NCBI GenBank assembly: GCA_021325275.1
Contig: JAJPHL010000004.1
Span: 1-52,140, forward strand
Length of the DNA: 52,140 nt
Source: Terriglobia bacterium
Lineage (GTDB): Bacteria; Acidobacteriota; Terriglobia; JAJPHL01
Reading direction: 5' to 3'
The position numbers and the translations under genes are program-made. Positions 30,400 to 40,100 of this stretch are shown one piece after another. Each line of letters opens with the position of its first letter. Position 1 is the first letter of the stretch. The notes beneath the pieces were generated by a model that saw nothing but the letters and a program-made list of their open reading frames with translations, ran no database searches and was not told where the DNA came from.

Positions 30400-32238
30400 A
30401 TGACTCGTTCGCGAATGTTCGCCGTCACCCTGGTTTTCATTGGCATTGCTGCGTCGCTCAACGCGCAATACAAGCGCAAGGATGAAATGATTCCCATGCG
30501 CGACGGCGTGCGCCTGTACACGCAAATCTTCACGCCCGACAACGCCCGCGAATCGCTTCCGTTCCTTCTGCTTCGCACGCCTTACGGAACGGGTCAGTTG
30601 GATGGCGCGCGATTTGCCGCGAGCCTTCCCGAACTCTCCACGGAAGGTTTCATCTTCGTGTCGCAGGATATTCGCGGACGCTTCCGTTCCGAGGGCCAGT
30701 TCGTAATGCTGCGCCAACCGCGCGAGCCGAAGGATCCCAAGGCGCTCGACGAAAGCACCGACACCTACGACACCATCGAGTGGTTGTTGAAGAACGTCCC
30801 CAACAATAACGGCCGCGTAGGAATGGCGGGCACCAGCTATGGCGCGTGGCTCACGGTGATGGGCACGCTCGATCCACACCCAGCCCTGAAGGCCGCCGTC
30901 GAGCAAGCATCGCCCGCGGACATGTGGATCGGGGACGATTTCCATCACAACGGCGCTTTTCGTTTGAGCTATGGGTTCGAATACGCCTATCGGATGGAAT
31001 CGTCGAAGGAGCAGACGGACCCGGGGCAAGTGATCGATCGCCTCGACGCCTACGATTGGTATCTACATCTCGGCCCGCTCTCGAACGTCAACAAGAATCT
31101 GATTCACGAAAAGCTCCCCACGTGGAACGACTTCGTGAATCATCCCGACTACGACGCGTTCTGGAAGCGTCAAGGATTTGCACCGTGGCTGAATCGCGTC
31201 ACCGTTCCGACTCTCAACGTTGCCGGCTGGTGGGACCAGGAAGACTTTTATGGCCCCATGAAGATTTACGAGTTGCTGGAGCGTCACGACACCGCGAACC
31301 AAAATTTTCTGGTGGTCGGACCATGGAATCACGGTGGATGGTCGCGCGGGGAAGGACGCAAGCTGGGGCGGCTCGATTTCGGCAGCGCGACTTCGGAATA
31401 TTACCGCAAGAACATTCTGACGCCGTTCCTGGCGTTTCATCTGAAGGGAAAAGGCAAGCTGGATTTGCCGGAAGCGCTGACATTCCGCACCGGCACCAAC
31501 GAATGGGTGCGTCATGAAAGCTGGCCGCCGAAACAACACGTGACTCAGCGCGATTTGTATTTTCACGAAGGCGGCACCCTGTCGTTCGACGCACCCGCGT
31601 CAACACCGAGCGGCAAGGAAGCATTCGACAGCTACATCTCCGATCCCGCGAATCCCGTACCGTACCGGCCGCGGCCCATCGAAGTCGCGAGCGGCTGGAC
31701 AACCTGGCTCGTGGAAGACCAACGCTTTGTGGATCACCGGCCGGACGTGCTGACGTTCAGCACTCCCCCGCTGTCCAACGATCTAACGATTTCGGGCCCG
31801 GTGTCTGCTCACCTATTCGCATCCACATCGGGCAGCGATGCCGATTGGATCGTCAAGGTCATCGACGTATTCCCCGAGAAAAACGACGCCAATGCTCCCA
31901 GCGATCCCAAGATGTGCGGATTCGAATTGATGATCGCCGGCGACGTGCTGCGCGCGCGTTATCACAACGGCATGGACAAGCCACAGGCCCTTGTGCCGGG
32001 CGCGGTAGATCACTATGCAATCGCGTTTCCCGGGAACGATCACGTGTTCTTGAAGGGTCATCGAATCATGGTGCAAGTCCAAAGCACCTGGTTCCCGGTG
32101 ATCGACCGGAACCCACAGCGATTTGTCCCCAACATTTTTCTCGCCGGAGCGGCGGACTTCCAACCTGCCACGCAGCGCGTGTTCCGCTCTGGAAAGCACG
32201 CCTCATACGTCGCGATGCCGGTGGTCGGCGATCGATAA
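30400..32238 (+). CDS. Secreted S15/CocE-type X-prolyl dipeptidyl hydrolase
   Basis: A 612-residue protein with a signal peptide (MFAVTLVFIGIAASLNA). The alpha/beta hydrolase domain carries FVSQDIRGRFRSEG, the nucleophile Ser146 in GMAGTSYGAW, the acid region near TLNVAGWWDQEDFYG (about 275) and a His near GPWNHGGW (about 310). The C-terminal jelly-roll domain (about 400-600, TFSTPPLSNDLTISGPVSAHLF) is typical of CocE/NonD hydrolases and X-Pro dipeptidyl peptidases. It ends the plus-strand peptidase run and could take Pro-containing fragments from the upstream S9 and tricorn enzymes. Acyl-ester hydrolysis (glutaryl-7-ACA or cocaine-esterase type) is an alternative of the same fold. Confidence 0.9.
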   Translation: MTRSRMFAVTLVFIGIAASLNAQYKRKDEMIPMRDGVRLYTQIFTPDNARESLPFLLLRTPYGTGQLDGARFAASLPELSTEGFIFVSQDIRGRFRSEGQFVMLRQPREPKDPKALDESTDTYDTIEWLLKNVPNNNGRVGMAGTSYGAWLTVMGTLDPHPALKAAVEQASPADMWIGDDFHHNGAFRLSYGFEYAYRMESSKEQTDPGQVIDRLDAYDWYLHLGPLSNVNKNLIHEKLPTWNDFVNHPDYDAFWKRQGFAPWLNRVTVPTLNVAGWWDQEDFYGPMKIYELLERHDTANQNFLVVGPWNHGGWSRGEGRKLGRLDFGSATSEYYRKNILTPFLAFHLKGKGKLDLPEALTFRTGTNEWVRHESWPPKQHVTQRDLYFHEGGTLSFDAPASTPSGKEAFDSYISDPANPVPYRPRPIEVASGWTTWLVEDQRFVDHRPDVLTFSTPPLSNDLTISGPVSAHLFASTSGSDADWIVKVIDVFPEKNDANAPSDPKMCGFELMIAGDVLRARYHNGMDKPQALVPGAVDHYAIAFPGNDHVFLKGHRIMVQVQSTWFPVIDRNPQRFVPNIFLAGAADFQPATQRVFRSGKHASYVAMPVVGDR

Positions 32239-32268
32239 CTGGCGAAGAAGTATTTGATTCACGTTCTC

Positions 32269-32526
32269 TTAGAGTACGTTATCGCGTACTTGTACCGGTA
32301 CACGGTCGCGTGCTGGCGCGAGATCAATTTCGGGATACGGCGAGTCCTGCAACACAGCCAGAATTGCAGCGCCGCTGTCTTCGCGCTTAGAAGGACCAGG
32401 CGCGGGCTTCTCGTCGAGAGCATCAAGCGCCTTAATAAACAGTTCGTCCGTGTCGTGGTACTGGCCGCTTTGGATTTTGCCGCGGACCCGCTGTTCAAGC
32501 TCGGGCGTATGGATTTCGATTTGCAT
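32269..32526 (-). CDS. Orphan antitoxin-like protein
   Basis: An 85-residue protein beginning MQIEIHTPELEQRVRGKIQSG and continuing YHDTDELFIKALDAL, a pattern I know from ParD/CopG-like ribbon-helix-helix antitoxins. The tail (AVLQDSPYPEIDLAPARDRVPVQVRD) resembles the toxin-binding tails of the same proteins. Such antitoxins normally overlap a downstream VapC- or ParE/RelE-type toxin gene, but only 30 bases separate its stop from the convergent S15 gene, so no toxin is present. It may protect against toxins encoded elsewhere or be a remnant of a mobile segment; two tRNA fragments lie nearby. Confidence 0.65.
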   Translation of the reverse strand: MQIEIHTPELEQRVRGKIQSGQYHDTDELFIKALDALDEKPAPGPSKREDSGAAILAVLQDSPYPEIDLAPARDRVPVQVRDNVL

Positions 32527-32554
32527 GGCCGGGTAATCTGCTGGCTCTATTCTC

Positions 32555-32578
32555 GCGGAGAGGGAGGGATTCGAACCC
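32555..32578 (-). other. tRNA 3'-end fragment (possible attachment-site scar)
   Basis: The minus strand reads GGGTTCGAATCCCTCCCTCTCCGC, the T-loop and acceptor 3' half of a tRNA-Ser-like gene. Reading further 5' there is no matching anticodon arm or acceptor 5' strand, so it is not an intact tRNA. Tyrosine integrases recombine inside tRNA 3' ends and leave such fragments at the far end of an island. Confidence 0.6.
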
Positions 32579-32744
32579 GCAAGCGCCTGACAGCGGCTGC
32601 AAGTTACAGAAACTACGTTGCCCTTGATGCTCAGAATACCACAAATGCCCTATCCCATTGCCCGATATTGCCCGACGAATGGTTCGCCATGAGCGACTGC
32701 CTCGCTCCAAATGAATGTTCTCTTCACGACCACCACAGCTTTCA

Positions 32745-34148
32745 CTATTGACGCCGATACACCACCCCCGAGCCGACAATCCAAACAGAGTTCTCGAAAG
32801 TTCGAACTCTACTCAACCTCGGAGCACTTCCAAACTCATCCTTTAGTTGACGGATCGCCCAGCTCTGCCCGAGATCATTGGTCTTCAGCACAACCCCATC
32901 AGCGCCTACGATCCATAGCGTGCCGTCAGCATATGCCATGGAGTAGAGGTCAGCGCCCGTTGGTCGAGATTTGAGCATTTCCCACGACCATATGACACCG
33001 CGCCTCGATCCCTTCAGCAGCGTTCCTTTCTGACCGACCGCCATCACTGTGTCGGAATCGATCATGACGACGTCCTGAAGGCCGTATGCGCTAATCTTGT
33101 GTTCGTCCCATTCGCTTTGTTGGGCTGATGGCTTGGGTGCCGTGTCTAGGTGATAAATCGAGCCGCGGGAGTCCACAGCCCAGACCTGCCAGACTGAGTC
33201 GATGGGCTTGGCATACACGGCGGTCACAAAGTAGCTGTAGGTTGGAACCTGCAGCGTCCAAATGTTGTTCGAGAGATGGGATATGCCCTGCCATCCAACG
33301 GCGTAGGTCTCACCAATATCCCAGATTCTGAAGAGACTGCTGAATTGGGCGTACAGATCGTGCTTTGCGTCATCTGGCCTAGGTGTGCTGCGCTCCCATG
33401 TTTCGGCTCCGTCGTGGGAGTAGTACACGCCGGTCGTGGCGGCCAACCACAGTTCAATTTGCAGTTTACCGTCATGCGCTACGCTAGGATTGACGCGCAA
33501 ATCATAGATGGGCCCGACGCCCTCCCACTGATATTGATATGTCCCTCTCGGCCCCCAAGGAAAGGCTCCTTTGCCCCCGGGGATCTTTTGATCGATCCTT
33601 GACCACGAAGTACCGCCATCCGTTGTATGAAGCAAGACACCAGTTCCGACATTGCCACCTCCGCCACCGATAATAGTGGCCCCGCAGAGCCATCCTTTGC
33701 GACCGTTCCATGCAATGTCTTTCCACTGCACGGGCCTTTCTCGGTCAGCACCAGAAAACCCCCAAACGGTCTTTCTACCTTCCTCGGGCGTTTCAATTGC
33801 CAGCCTCTCCCATACAGGCATCGCCCTACGACGAGAGAACTGCCAGCGATTCAGGGTGTACACACCGAGGCCGATAAGCAACAGACAGAGCACGAGGCCG
33901 AGAGCTAGCCGTCGTCGACTCGGTTTGGCGGATAAGGCTTGAGGGCGCTTGGCAGTGGATTCGCGGGTTCTACGCCACTCATCTAGCTCGCTCTTGAGCG
34001 CGTATGGAGCACCTTGGCGAGCGTGCTGAAGCCGACGAATAGGTAGGCCTTCGTTTTTCTCCCAGAGTTGCACGGTTCGGACGTTCTTCCCAAGGTAGTC
34101 CGCGATCTCTTTCCAGGAGTCCAACCGCTCTCCATCCATTTGTGCCAT
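32745..34148 (-). CDS. HTH-membrane-BNR/YCF48-like repeat protein
   Basis: A 467-residue protein with an unusual layout. Residues 8-60 are an excisionase/MerR-like HTH (DSWKEIADYLGKNVRTVQLW and KSELDEW). A membrane helix at about 81-99 (LALGLVLCLLLIGLGVYTL) follows a basic stretch. Residues 110-467 are beta-propeller blades of the BNR/YCF48 type: GVLLHTTDGGTSWSRI, GVYYSHDGAETWERS and GVVLKTNDLGQSWAIR. The order suggests a one-component sensor, with DNA binding inside and a propeller outside. The start at 34148 lies 10 bases after a TATAAT box and has no ribosome-binding site, so the message may be nearly leaderless. The longer open frame upstream lacks similarity. Confidence 0.8.
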   Translation of the reverse strand: MAQMDGERLDSWKEIADYLGKNVRTVQLWEKNEGLPIRRLQHARQGAPYALKSELDEWRRTRESTAKRPQALSAKPSRRRLALGLVLCLLLIGLGVYTLNRWQFSRRRAMPVWERLAIETPEEGRKTVWGFSGADRERPVQWKDIAWNGRKGWLCGATIIGGGGGNVGTGVLLHTTDGGTSWSRIDQKIPGGKGAFPWGPRGTYQYQWEGVGPIYDLRVNPSVAHDGKLQIELWLAATTGVYYSHDGAETWERSTPRPDDAKHDLYAQFSSLFRIWDIGETYAVGWQGISHLSNNIWTLQVPTYSYFVTAVYAKPIDSVWQVWAVDSRGSIYHLDTAPKPSAQQSEWDEHKISAYGLQDVVMIDSDTVMAVGQKGTLLKGSRRGVIWSWEMLKSRPTGADLYSMAYADGTLWIVGADGVVLKTNDLGQSWAIRQLKDEFGSAPRLSRVRTFENSVWIVGSGVVYRRQ

Positions 34149-34359
34149 TGGTTTGCCAATTATACCGCGACGTATTTCGTCTCTTTTCGTGGCATTTCGC
34201 TCACTTTCGCTTGCGCCAATCTCGGCCGCCTCGCTACAGTCTCCGCAGGATGAAATAGCCCGCTGCGAAAGGACTGGTACGACAAGAATGAGACAATCAC
34301 GATGCCACAGCAAGAGCAATGTATTCCTTCGGCTCGACGGGACTAGGGTACCGACCGAA

Positions 34360-35031
34360 ATGCTTTCCAAGCGGCACTCGCTCCGGGTTAGGGCGATAGG
34401 TTTCGCCGTGTTTCTGTTGCTTGCCAGCGGCACGCAGCAGTTAGCCGCCGAACCGATCTTGGACATCAGCGGGGGCACCACCGGGTTTCCTGCGCTCGTC
34501 GCTGGCACATTTGGCTGGGAGTTCACGGTAACCAGCTCGATTTCAGTAAATGGGCTGGGCTAGTGGGATGAGGCGGATCATACCCTGTTCGAAAGCCATG
34601 AAATCGGACTGTGGAGCGTACCAAGTGGAACGTTGTTGGCTTCTGCCGTTGTTACAAGCGCTTCCACGCCCACGGCGTCCTCGTCTGGCGAGGGACAGTG
34701 GCTTTTCATTGACATTCCTTCCGTTACACTGCAGGACGGCGTGTATGTGATAGGCGCTACGGAACCTCTCGATGACATGGATGTGTTCCGCCAAGAGACT
34801 GGCATCTCGACCATACCTGGCATAACCTGGGACACAGCAATCCTTCACAGAGGCAACGGTCTCGCCTATCCTCAAGAAGTCGACACGGTGCCGGACAGCG
34901 CCTTTGGGCCCAATCTTCTTGCGGACAACTCGACTTCGATCGCTACGCCGGAACCACCATCCCTGCTTCTCGAGGTCATAGCGGCGCTAGGGACACTCCT
35001 AAGCAGCCTTAGGCTTTCGCGCCGACGATAG
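34360..35031 (+). pseudogene. PEP-CTERM secreted protein interrupted by an amber codon
   Basis: The first part (34360-34560) encodes a signal peptide (IGFAVFLLLASGTQQLAA) and a beta domain ending SISVNGLG; a TAG at 34561-34563 follows, and the same frame continues without shift as WDEADHTLFESHEIGLWSV through 35031. Related proteins read VxxLGxWDxxxDGLxxSHxVGLW across this point, so the TAG splits one domain. The C-terminus PEPPSLLLEVIAALGTLL then LSRRR is a PEP-CTERM sorting tail for an exosortase. No exosortase gene is in the window. It is most simply a broken gene; read-through or sequencing error are alternatives. Confidence 0.72.
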
Positions 35032-35059
35032 CAGTAGCCGTTTCAGGAAGAGCGGATAC

Positions 35060-35249
35060 CGTACATCTATCGTACACGGAGCCTTGCACGTTTGTATGTG
35101 TTTGGAAAGAAACGCTAGTTTCTGGCAGAGACGTCGGGATTCGAACTTGCCGCGGCTGTTGATTCTACGCAGCTTGTTCAAAACTCGATCCCGCTCGAAC
35201 CTCAGAAATCTCGCGATCCGCGTTTCATCGTACATCTATCGTACACGGA
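35060..35249. repeat. Pair of 21-bp direct repeats
   Basis: CGTACATCTATCGTACACGGA occurs at 35060-35080 and again at 35229-35249 (169-base offset). Each copy itself holds CGTAC twice, 11 bases apart. The pair brackets a tRNA-3'-end-like fragment. I see no protein-coding gene in 35032-35332. Confidence 0.85.
35123..35146 (-). other. Second tRNA 3'-end fragment
   Basis: On the minus strand GTTCGAATCCCGACGTCTCTGCCA resembles a T-loop plus acceptor 3' strand. The five bases before TTCGAAT do not pair with the five after it, as expected if recombination replaced the 5' half. No complete tRNA is present. Confidence 0.5.
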
Positions 35250-35332
35250 CCTGCGTTCCTTCCGTAACACGTCTCTCACAAACGGGAGGGCGAATTACGC
35301 AATTCCTCAGTTGATTCGATGGTCCCGACCGC

Positions 35333-37111
35333 TTAGCTGCGCTTCTTCGTGCTCTTCAGATCCAGGCTCCGCATTAGTTTGTGGAGGTAGTTGGGGTGCA
35401 GTCCGAGAAGATTGGCCGCTTCCTCGTGATCCTGAGCGGATTGCTCAAACGCTCGCAGGATGACGTCGCGTTTAGCCGTTTCCAAAGCGTGGGCGTAGAG
35501 GCCTTCCTGGAAGTCCGGCGGCGGCACGGCGCGGATTTGTTCCGGCAGGTCTTCCGCGAGAAGCGTCTCCGCGGAACCCAAGATCACCGCGGACTCGATG
35601 GCGTGCTTCAACTCCCGAACGTTGCCAGGCCAGGAATGCGCCTGTAAGTAGGCGCGTGCGCCGGGCGATAGGCCAACGAGCTTGCGCCCAATCTCCTGCG
35701 CGCATTTCCTCGCAAAATGCTCGGACAGCAGCAAAATATCGCCGGGACAATCGCGCAACGCCGGCGTTCGCAGCGTCACGACTTTCAGGCGAAAAAATAA
35801 GTCTTCTCGGAACGTTCCTCGCCGGACCTCATCTTGAAGATCGCGATTCGTGGCGGCGAGAATGCGCACATCCAACGACAACGTATCGATGGCGCCCAGC
35901 CGTTCCATGCAGCGCGACTCCAGAACGCGCAGAAGTTTCGCTTGCAACGGCAGCGCCAGTTCGCCGATTTCGTCGAGGAATACGGTGCCGCCGTTGCCCA
36001 TCTCTAGACGGCCGACTTTGCGCGCAACCGCTCCGGTGAAAGCGCCCTTTTCATAGCCGAACAACTCGCTTTCCAGCAGCGCCTCCGGCAAGCTCGCGCA
36101 GTTAATCGCCACGAACGGACCGTTGACCCGGCGGCTGCTGCGATGAATGCCGTGGGCAACCAATTCCTTGCCGCTGCCGGTCGGTCCCGCAATCAACACG
36201 TTCGCATCGGAGTCGGCTACGCGTGAAATCTGCTGCCGCAATTCGACCCAATGATGGCTATTGCCCAATAGACCGTGATCGAGTCCGGATTTCTCCTGCA
36301 GCCTTTGATTTTCTTCTTCCAACCAATTGATCAACGATGCGTTCTCCCACGCGACGGCGGCAATTTCCGTCACCGCGGCGATGAATTGCAGATGCTGTTC
36401 GTCAAACGTGCCGGAAGTCTCGAGATAAATGGCCGCGGGCACGTCGCCTCGCACCGTGATGGGTGCGGCCATCACCATCTTGGTTTCATCGCCGGGAAGG
36501 CGCATCTGCAAAGCGACGCGCCGGCGGCAGCATTGCCGCACCACGTCGTTGTCCGCGTCGCTCGCCATCACGCCGGCTTGGTCGGCGGGGAACAAGTCAA
36601 GCAAGAGGCTTTCCAAGCGCGTCTGCATCGCCGCATTGACGTTCGCAAATCCTACTCGCGCGACGTCGCGCACCGAGTGCAGTAGATTCGAGAGTCGCAA
36701 CAGCGTTTGCAAATCGCTTTGCGCGCGCTGCGAGAGCAGCGGGCCCGCGCCGGATAGATACTTTGAGTCTCCGGGGCGAAGTTCGGTGATGTGCGTGCCG
36801 GAATCGACGCGGGTCGCCGGGCGTTCTGCCGTCGAGAACGTAAAGACCGTGGAGCCGATCGTAATCTCGTCCTTATGACGGAGCACCGCCACGGGGATGC
36901 TCTCGCCGTTCACCAGGGTCTTGTTGCGGCTGCCCTGATCGCGGATTTCAGAGACCTTGCCCTGCGTGGCGATCGTGCAGTGATGGCGCGAAACCTCGAG
37001 ATCGTCCAACCAAAGATGGTTTTTCGAGGAGCGTCCGATCGTGAATTCACCTTCGGGAATGGTGTAGGAGCGCCCTCGCAGCGGTCCAGAGTTGGCGGTC
37101 AGGGAAGGCAC
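35333..37111 (-). CDS. FHA-GAF sigma54-dependent transcriptional activator
   Basis: A 592-residue regulator. An FHA domain (about 1-95; Arg27-Ser28, SRHH at 41-44, Asn63) binds phosphothreonine peptides. A GAF-like domain follows (about 130-270). The sigma54-interacting AAA+ domain (about 280-510) shows GPTGSGKE (Walker A, 309-316), GAFTGA (356-361), the sigma54 contact loop, and GGTVFLDEIGE (Walker B). A Fis-type HTH ends the protein (about 545-590, with EEAANLLGLHPNYLHKLMRSL). It begins 3 bases after the stop of a Ser/Thr kinase gene, so the kinase is its likely activator. A -24/-12 promoter lies beyond the kinase gene. Confidence 0.93.
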   Translation of the reverse strand: MPSLTANSGPLRGRSYTIPEGEFTIGRSSKNHLWLDDLEVSRHHCTIATQGKVSEIRDQGSRNKTLVNGESIPVAVLRHKDEITIGSTVFTFSTAERPATRVDSGTHITELRPGDSKYLSGAGPLLSQRAQSDLQTLLRLSNLLHSVRDVARVGFANVNAAMQTRLESLLLDLFPADQAGVMASDADNDVVRQCCRRRVALQMRLPGDETKMVMAAPITVRGDVPAAIYLETSGTFDEQHLQFIAAVTEIAAVAWENASLINWLEEENQRLQEKSGLDHGLLGNSHHWVELRQQISRVADSDANVLIAGPTGSGKELVAHGIHRSSRRVNGPFVAINCASLPEALLESELFGYEKGAFTGAVARKVGRLEMGNGGTVFLDEIGELALPLQAKLLRVLESRCMERLGAIDTLSLDVRILAATNRDLQDEVRRGTFREDLFFRLKVVTLRTPALRDCPGDILLLSEHFARKCAQEIGRKLVGLSPGARAYLQAHSWPGNVRELKHAIESAVILGSAETLLAEDLPEQIRAVPPPDFQEGLYAHALETAKRDVILRAFEQSAQDHEEAANLLGLHPNYLHKLMRSLDLKSTKKRS

Positions 37112-37114
37112 GGC

Positions 37115-40100
37115 TTACTTCGGCCCCTCGGTCTTCGTAGGCGCGTCCGCTTTGGCGCGCCAATTCGCGGCTTGCTCGCGGCGTCCGGAGGCCAAGTAAA
37201 AGTCCGAGACCCACTCGGCCACGCGCAAAATGTGGACGCGTTGCGGCGCGTCCATGGCAGTTTTTCTTTCGGCCATCCCAGCGTAGCCGGAGAGCAGCAG
37301 CGGTTCCGCTTCGGAATATTTCTTCTGGCCCGCGAGACTATTTCCTAACAACGCGCGCTCGTAGAACGGTTGCCATCCTTCCGGGATGCCTTTTTCATAA
37401 AGCGCCAGGGACGCGCGACTCAGTTGTTCGGCTTCCTGATGGCGGCCGAGACCGTTCCACGCTTCGGCCAGCACATCGGCGGCATACAAGGTGTAGAGAC
37501 TCTTGTCGCCGGCGCTGCGGTGCAAGCTGTCGAAGGCCGCGTGCGCCAGCGGCTCGGCGCGTGCGTAATCGCCGAGGCGATTGTAGTCCAGCGCCAAATC
37601 CGCGCGATGACGCTGTGTGACTCCGTGGTCCGCGCCGTTCATCCGCGCACTTGATTCCATGGACACCAAGTCCAAACGCGCGGCATCGGCGAAACGCAAC
37701 TCGCCGCGATACAACCGGCTCAGTTCCACGCGCACGCCGCGCGTGGCGGGATCGTCGGAACCCAAGGTGCGTGAGTGAATCTCGAGCACCGCGATACTCA
37801 GCGGCTCGGCCTCCGCCAATTTGCCCTCGCGGCGATAATCGGCGGCCAAGCTGCGCATCGAAAGCAGCGTCGAGGAGTGTTCGGGACCGTAGCGGCGCTT
37901 GCGAATCTCCAATGCCTGCGCGTCCAATTGCTCGGCGGCGTCCGGCTTGTGTTCGCGAAACGTGTTGGCCAGATTGTCCATGGTTTCCAGCGTCGCCGGA
38001 TGTTCGGGACCGAAGACACGGCGGCGAGCGTCGAGAAGCTCCAGATTGATTTGTTCCGCTTCGGCGATCTTCGGCTGGCGGTACAGATCGTCGGCCAGAT
38101 TGGCCATCGAACTGAGCGTATCGGGATGGTCTCGGCCCAACACGCGGCGGCGAATTTCCAGAATTTCCCGTTCCTGCTTTTCGGCGTCGACGAACTTGTT
38201 CAAGCGGTGCAGCGCCGTCGAGACATCGCTCATCGCGTCCAGCGTGTCGGGATGGTCCGAGCCGAGCGTATCGCGGCGCGCTTGCAACACTTCTCCAAAA
38301 ACGGCGAGCGCTCGTTCTTTCTTAGGGACGCTCTGGCGTACATCCAACAAGTAGTCCTGCGCCAAGTAGACACCGCCCAAGCTGCGGAGAGCGTCCAAGG
38401 TGATCGCGTTCGCGGCGCCATATTTCCGGCGGCTGCGGTCCACGGCTTCTTGGGCGAGCTTTTCCGCTTCCTCGGGTTTTCGCAGATGCACGGTGATCAA
38501 AGCAAGCTCCGATTCCGCGAGAATCGCGCGGGAATCATCGGGTCCCTGCGTGCGGCGGCGGGATTCCAAAACTTCGCTCTCCGCGGCGGCGGCCGGTTGA
38601 AATTTCTGCTGCAGAAAATAGATTCTTCCCAACAATTGCAGCGCATCGAGCGTGGCAGGATTTTGCGAGCCGAAACGACGGCGGTCGAGCGCGACGGCGC
38701 GTTCCAACTGTTGTTGCGCGGGAGCGTCGAGGCCCAAATCGAAATACGCGCCGCCGATTGTCGTGCGCAGCGACGCTTCCACTTCCGGCTGGGAAGCGAA
38801 CTGCTCGTTGATGCGCGCCGCGGCGCGATCGAGCGCCGTGCGCACCGTGATATCGGGATCCGTTTTTTTCTCGCTGCGGAGTTGCCGGCGCGCGCCGGCC
38901 TGCGCGAGAACGTCCTCCTGCAAGAAGCGATTGACCGCGGCGGCGATGGCCGCTTGCATGTCGGCGCGGCGTTTCTCGACGACGGCGGCGTCGCGCTCCG
39001 CGCCGGCTTGCTCTTCCGCGCCGGTGGCGCGGTCGCGTTCCTGCCGCGCGACTTCTCCCGCGTCGAGCGCCGCGCGTTCCGCGCCTACCGCCCGGTCGCG
39101 ATCCCTGCGCGCTTGTGCTTCCGCGCGTCGCGCGCGAATCGCCAGCATGGTGCTGACAATCGTCGCCGCCACAAGCAGTACGACGAAAACCGCGGCGGCC
39201 GTGAGCGGCGCGCGATAACGCCGCGCGAATTTTCCCACCAGATACGTCGTTGAAGGCGGGCGCGCCGAGACCGGTTCGCCGTTTAGGTAACGCTGTACGT
39301 CCGCCGCGAGTCCATTCGCCGTGGCGTAGCGGCGCGCCGGCTCTTTTTCCAGCGCCTTCATGGCGATCCAATCGAGATCGCCGCGTAGTTCCCGCGCGCG
39401 CGCACTGGGACGCGGTGGATCGTCCTCCGAGATGCGGCGAACGATTTCCGCGTCGGGAAGATCGCGCACGGCCTCGCGCTCCAAAGGCGTGGTTCCCGTC
39501 AGCAACTCATACAAAAGCACGCCGAGCGAGTAAATATCACTGCGCGTGTCCACCGCCGCCCCGCCGCGCGCCTGCTCGGGACTCATGTATTCGTACGTGC
39601 CCACGATCGCGCCGGCCATCGTCATCATGCTGCTGTCGGAGAGCCGGCTCGAATCCGACACCGCCTTGGCCACTCCGAAATCGATCACTTTCGGCACGGG
39701 CTGCCCGTCGTACACGGCCACCAGCACGTTCGATGGTTTGATATCGCGATGAACGATGCCTTTCTGATGCGCGTGTTGGATCGCTTGGCAAACATCGGCG
39801 AACAGTTGCAGGCGCGCGCGCAAATCCAACTTGTGCTCTTCGCAATAGGTCGCGATCGGCACGCCCTCGACCAACTCCATGACGAAGTAGAGTCGTCCGG
39901 CGTCGGTGGTTCCGGCGTCGAAGACGCGCGCAATGTTGGGATGGTCCATCAGCGCCAACGCTTGGCGCTCCGCTTCGAAGCGCATGATGGCTTGCTCGGA
40001 ATCCATGCCCGGCTTGATGATTTTCAGCGCGACTTGACGCTTGACCGGATATTGTTGCTCGGCGCGATAGACCATCCCCATGCCGCCGCGGCCGAGGGTC

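Noticed and set aside
32555..32645. Complete tRNA-Ser gene
   Set aside because: Only the T-loop and acceptor 3' half are recognisable; no anticodon arm, D-arm or 5' acceptor strand follows.
34999..35235. 78-codon minus-strand frame over the direct repeats
   Set aside because: No ribosome-binding site, no recognisable motif, and it overlaps the PEP-CTERM tail and tRNA fragment.
9900..35322. 16-bp match TCAGTTGATTCGATGG at 9900-9915 and 35307-35322
   Set aside because: One such 16-mer match is about what chance gives in 52 kb, and no further similarity extends from it.
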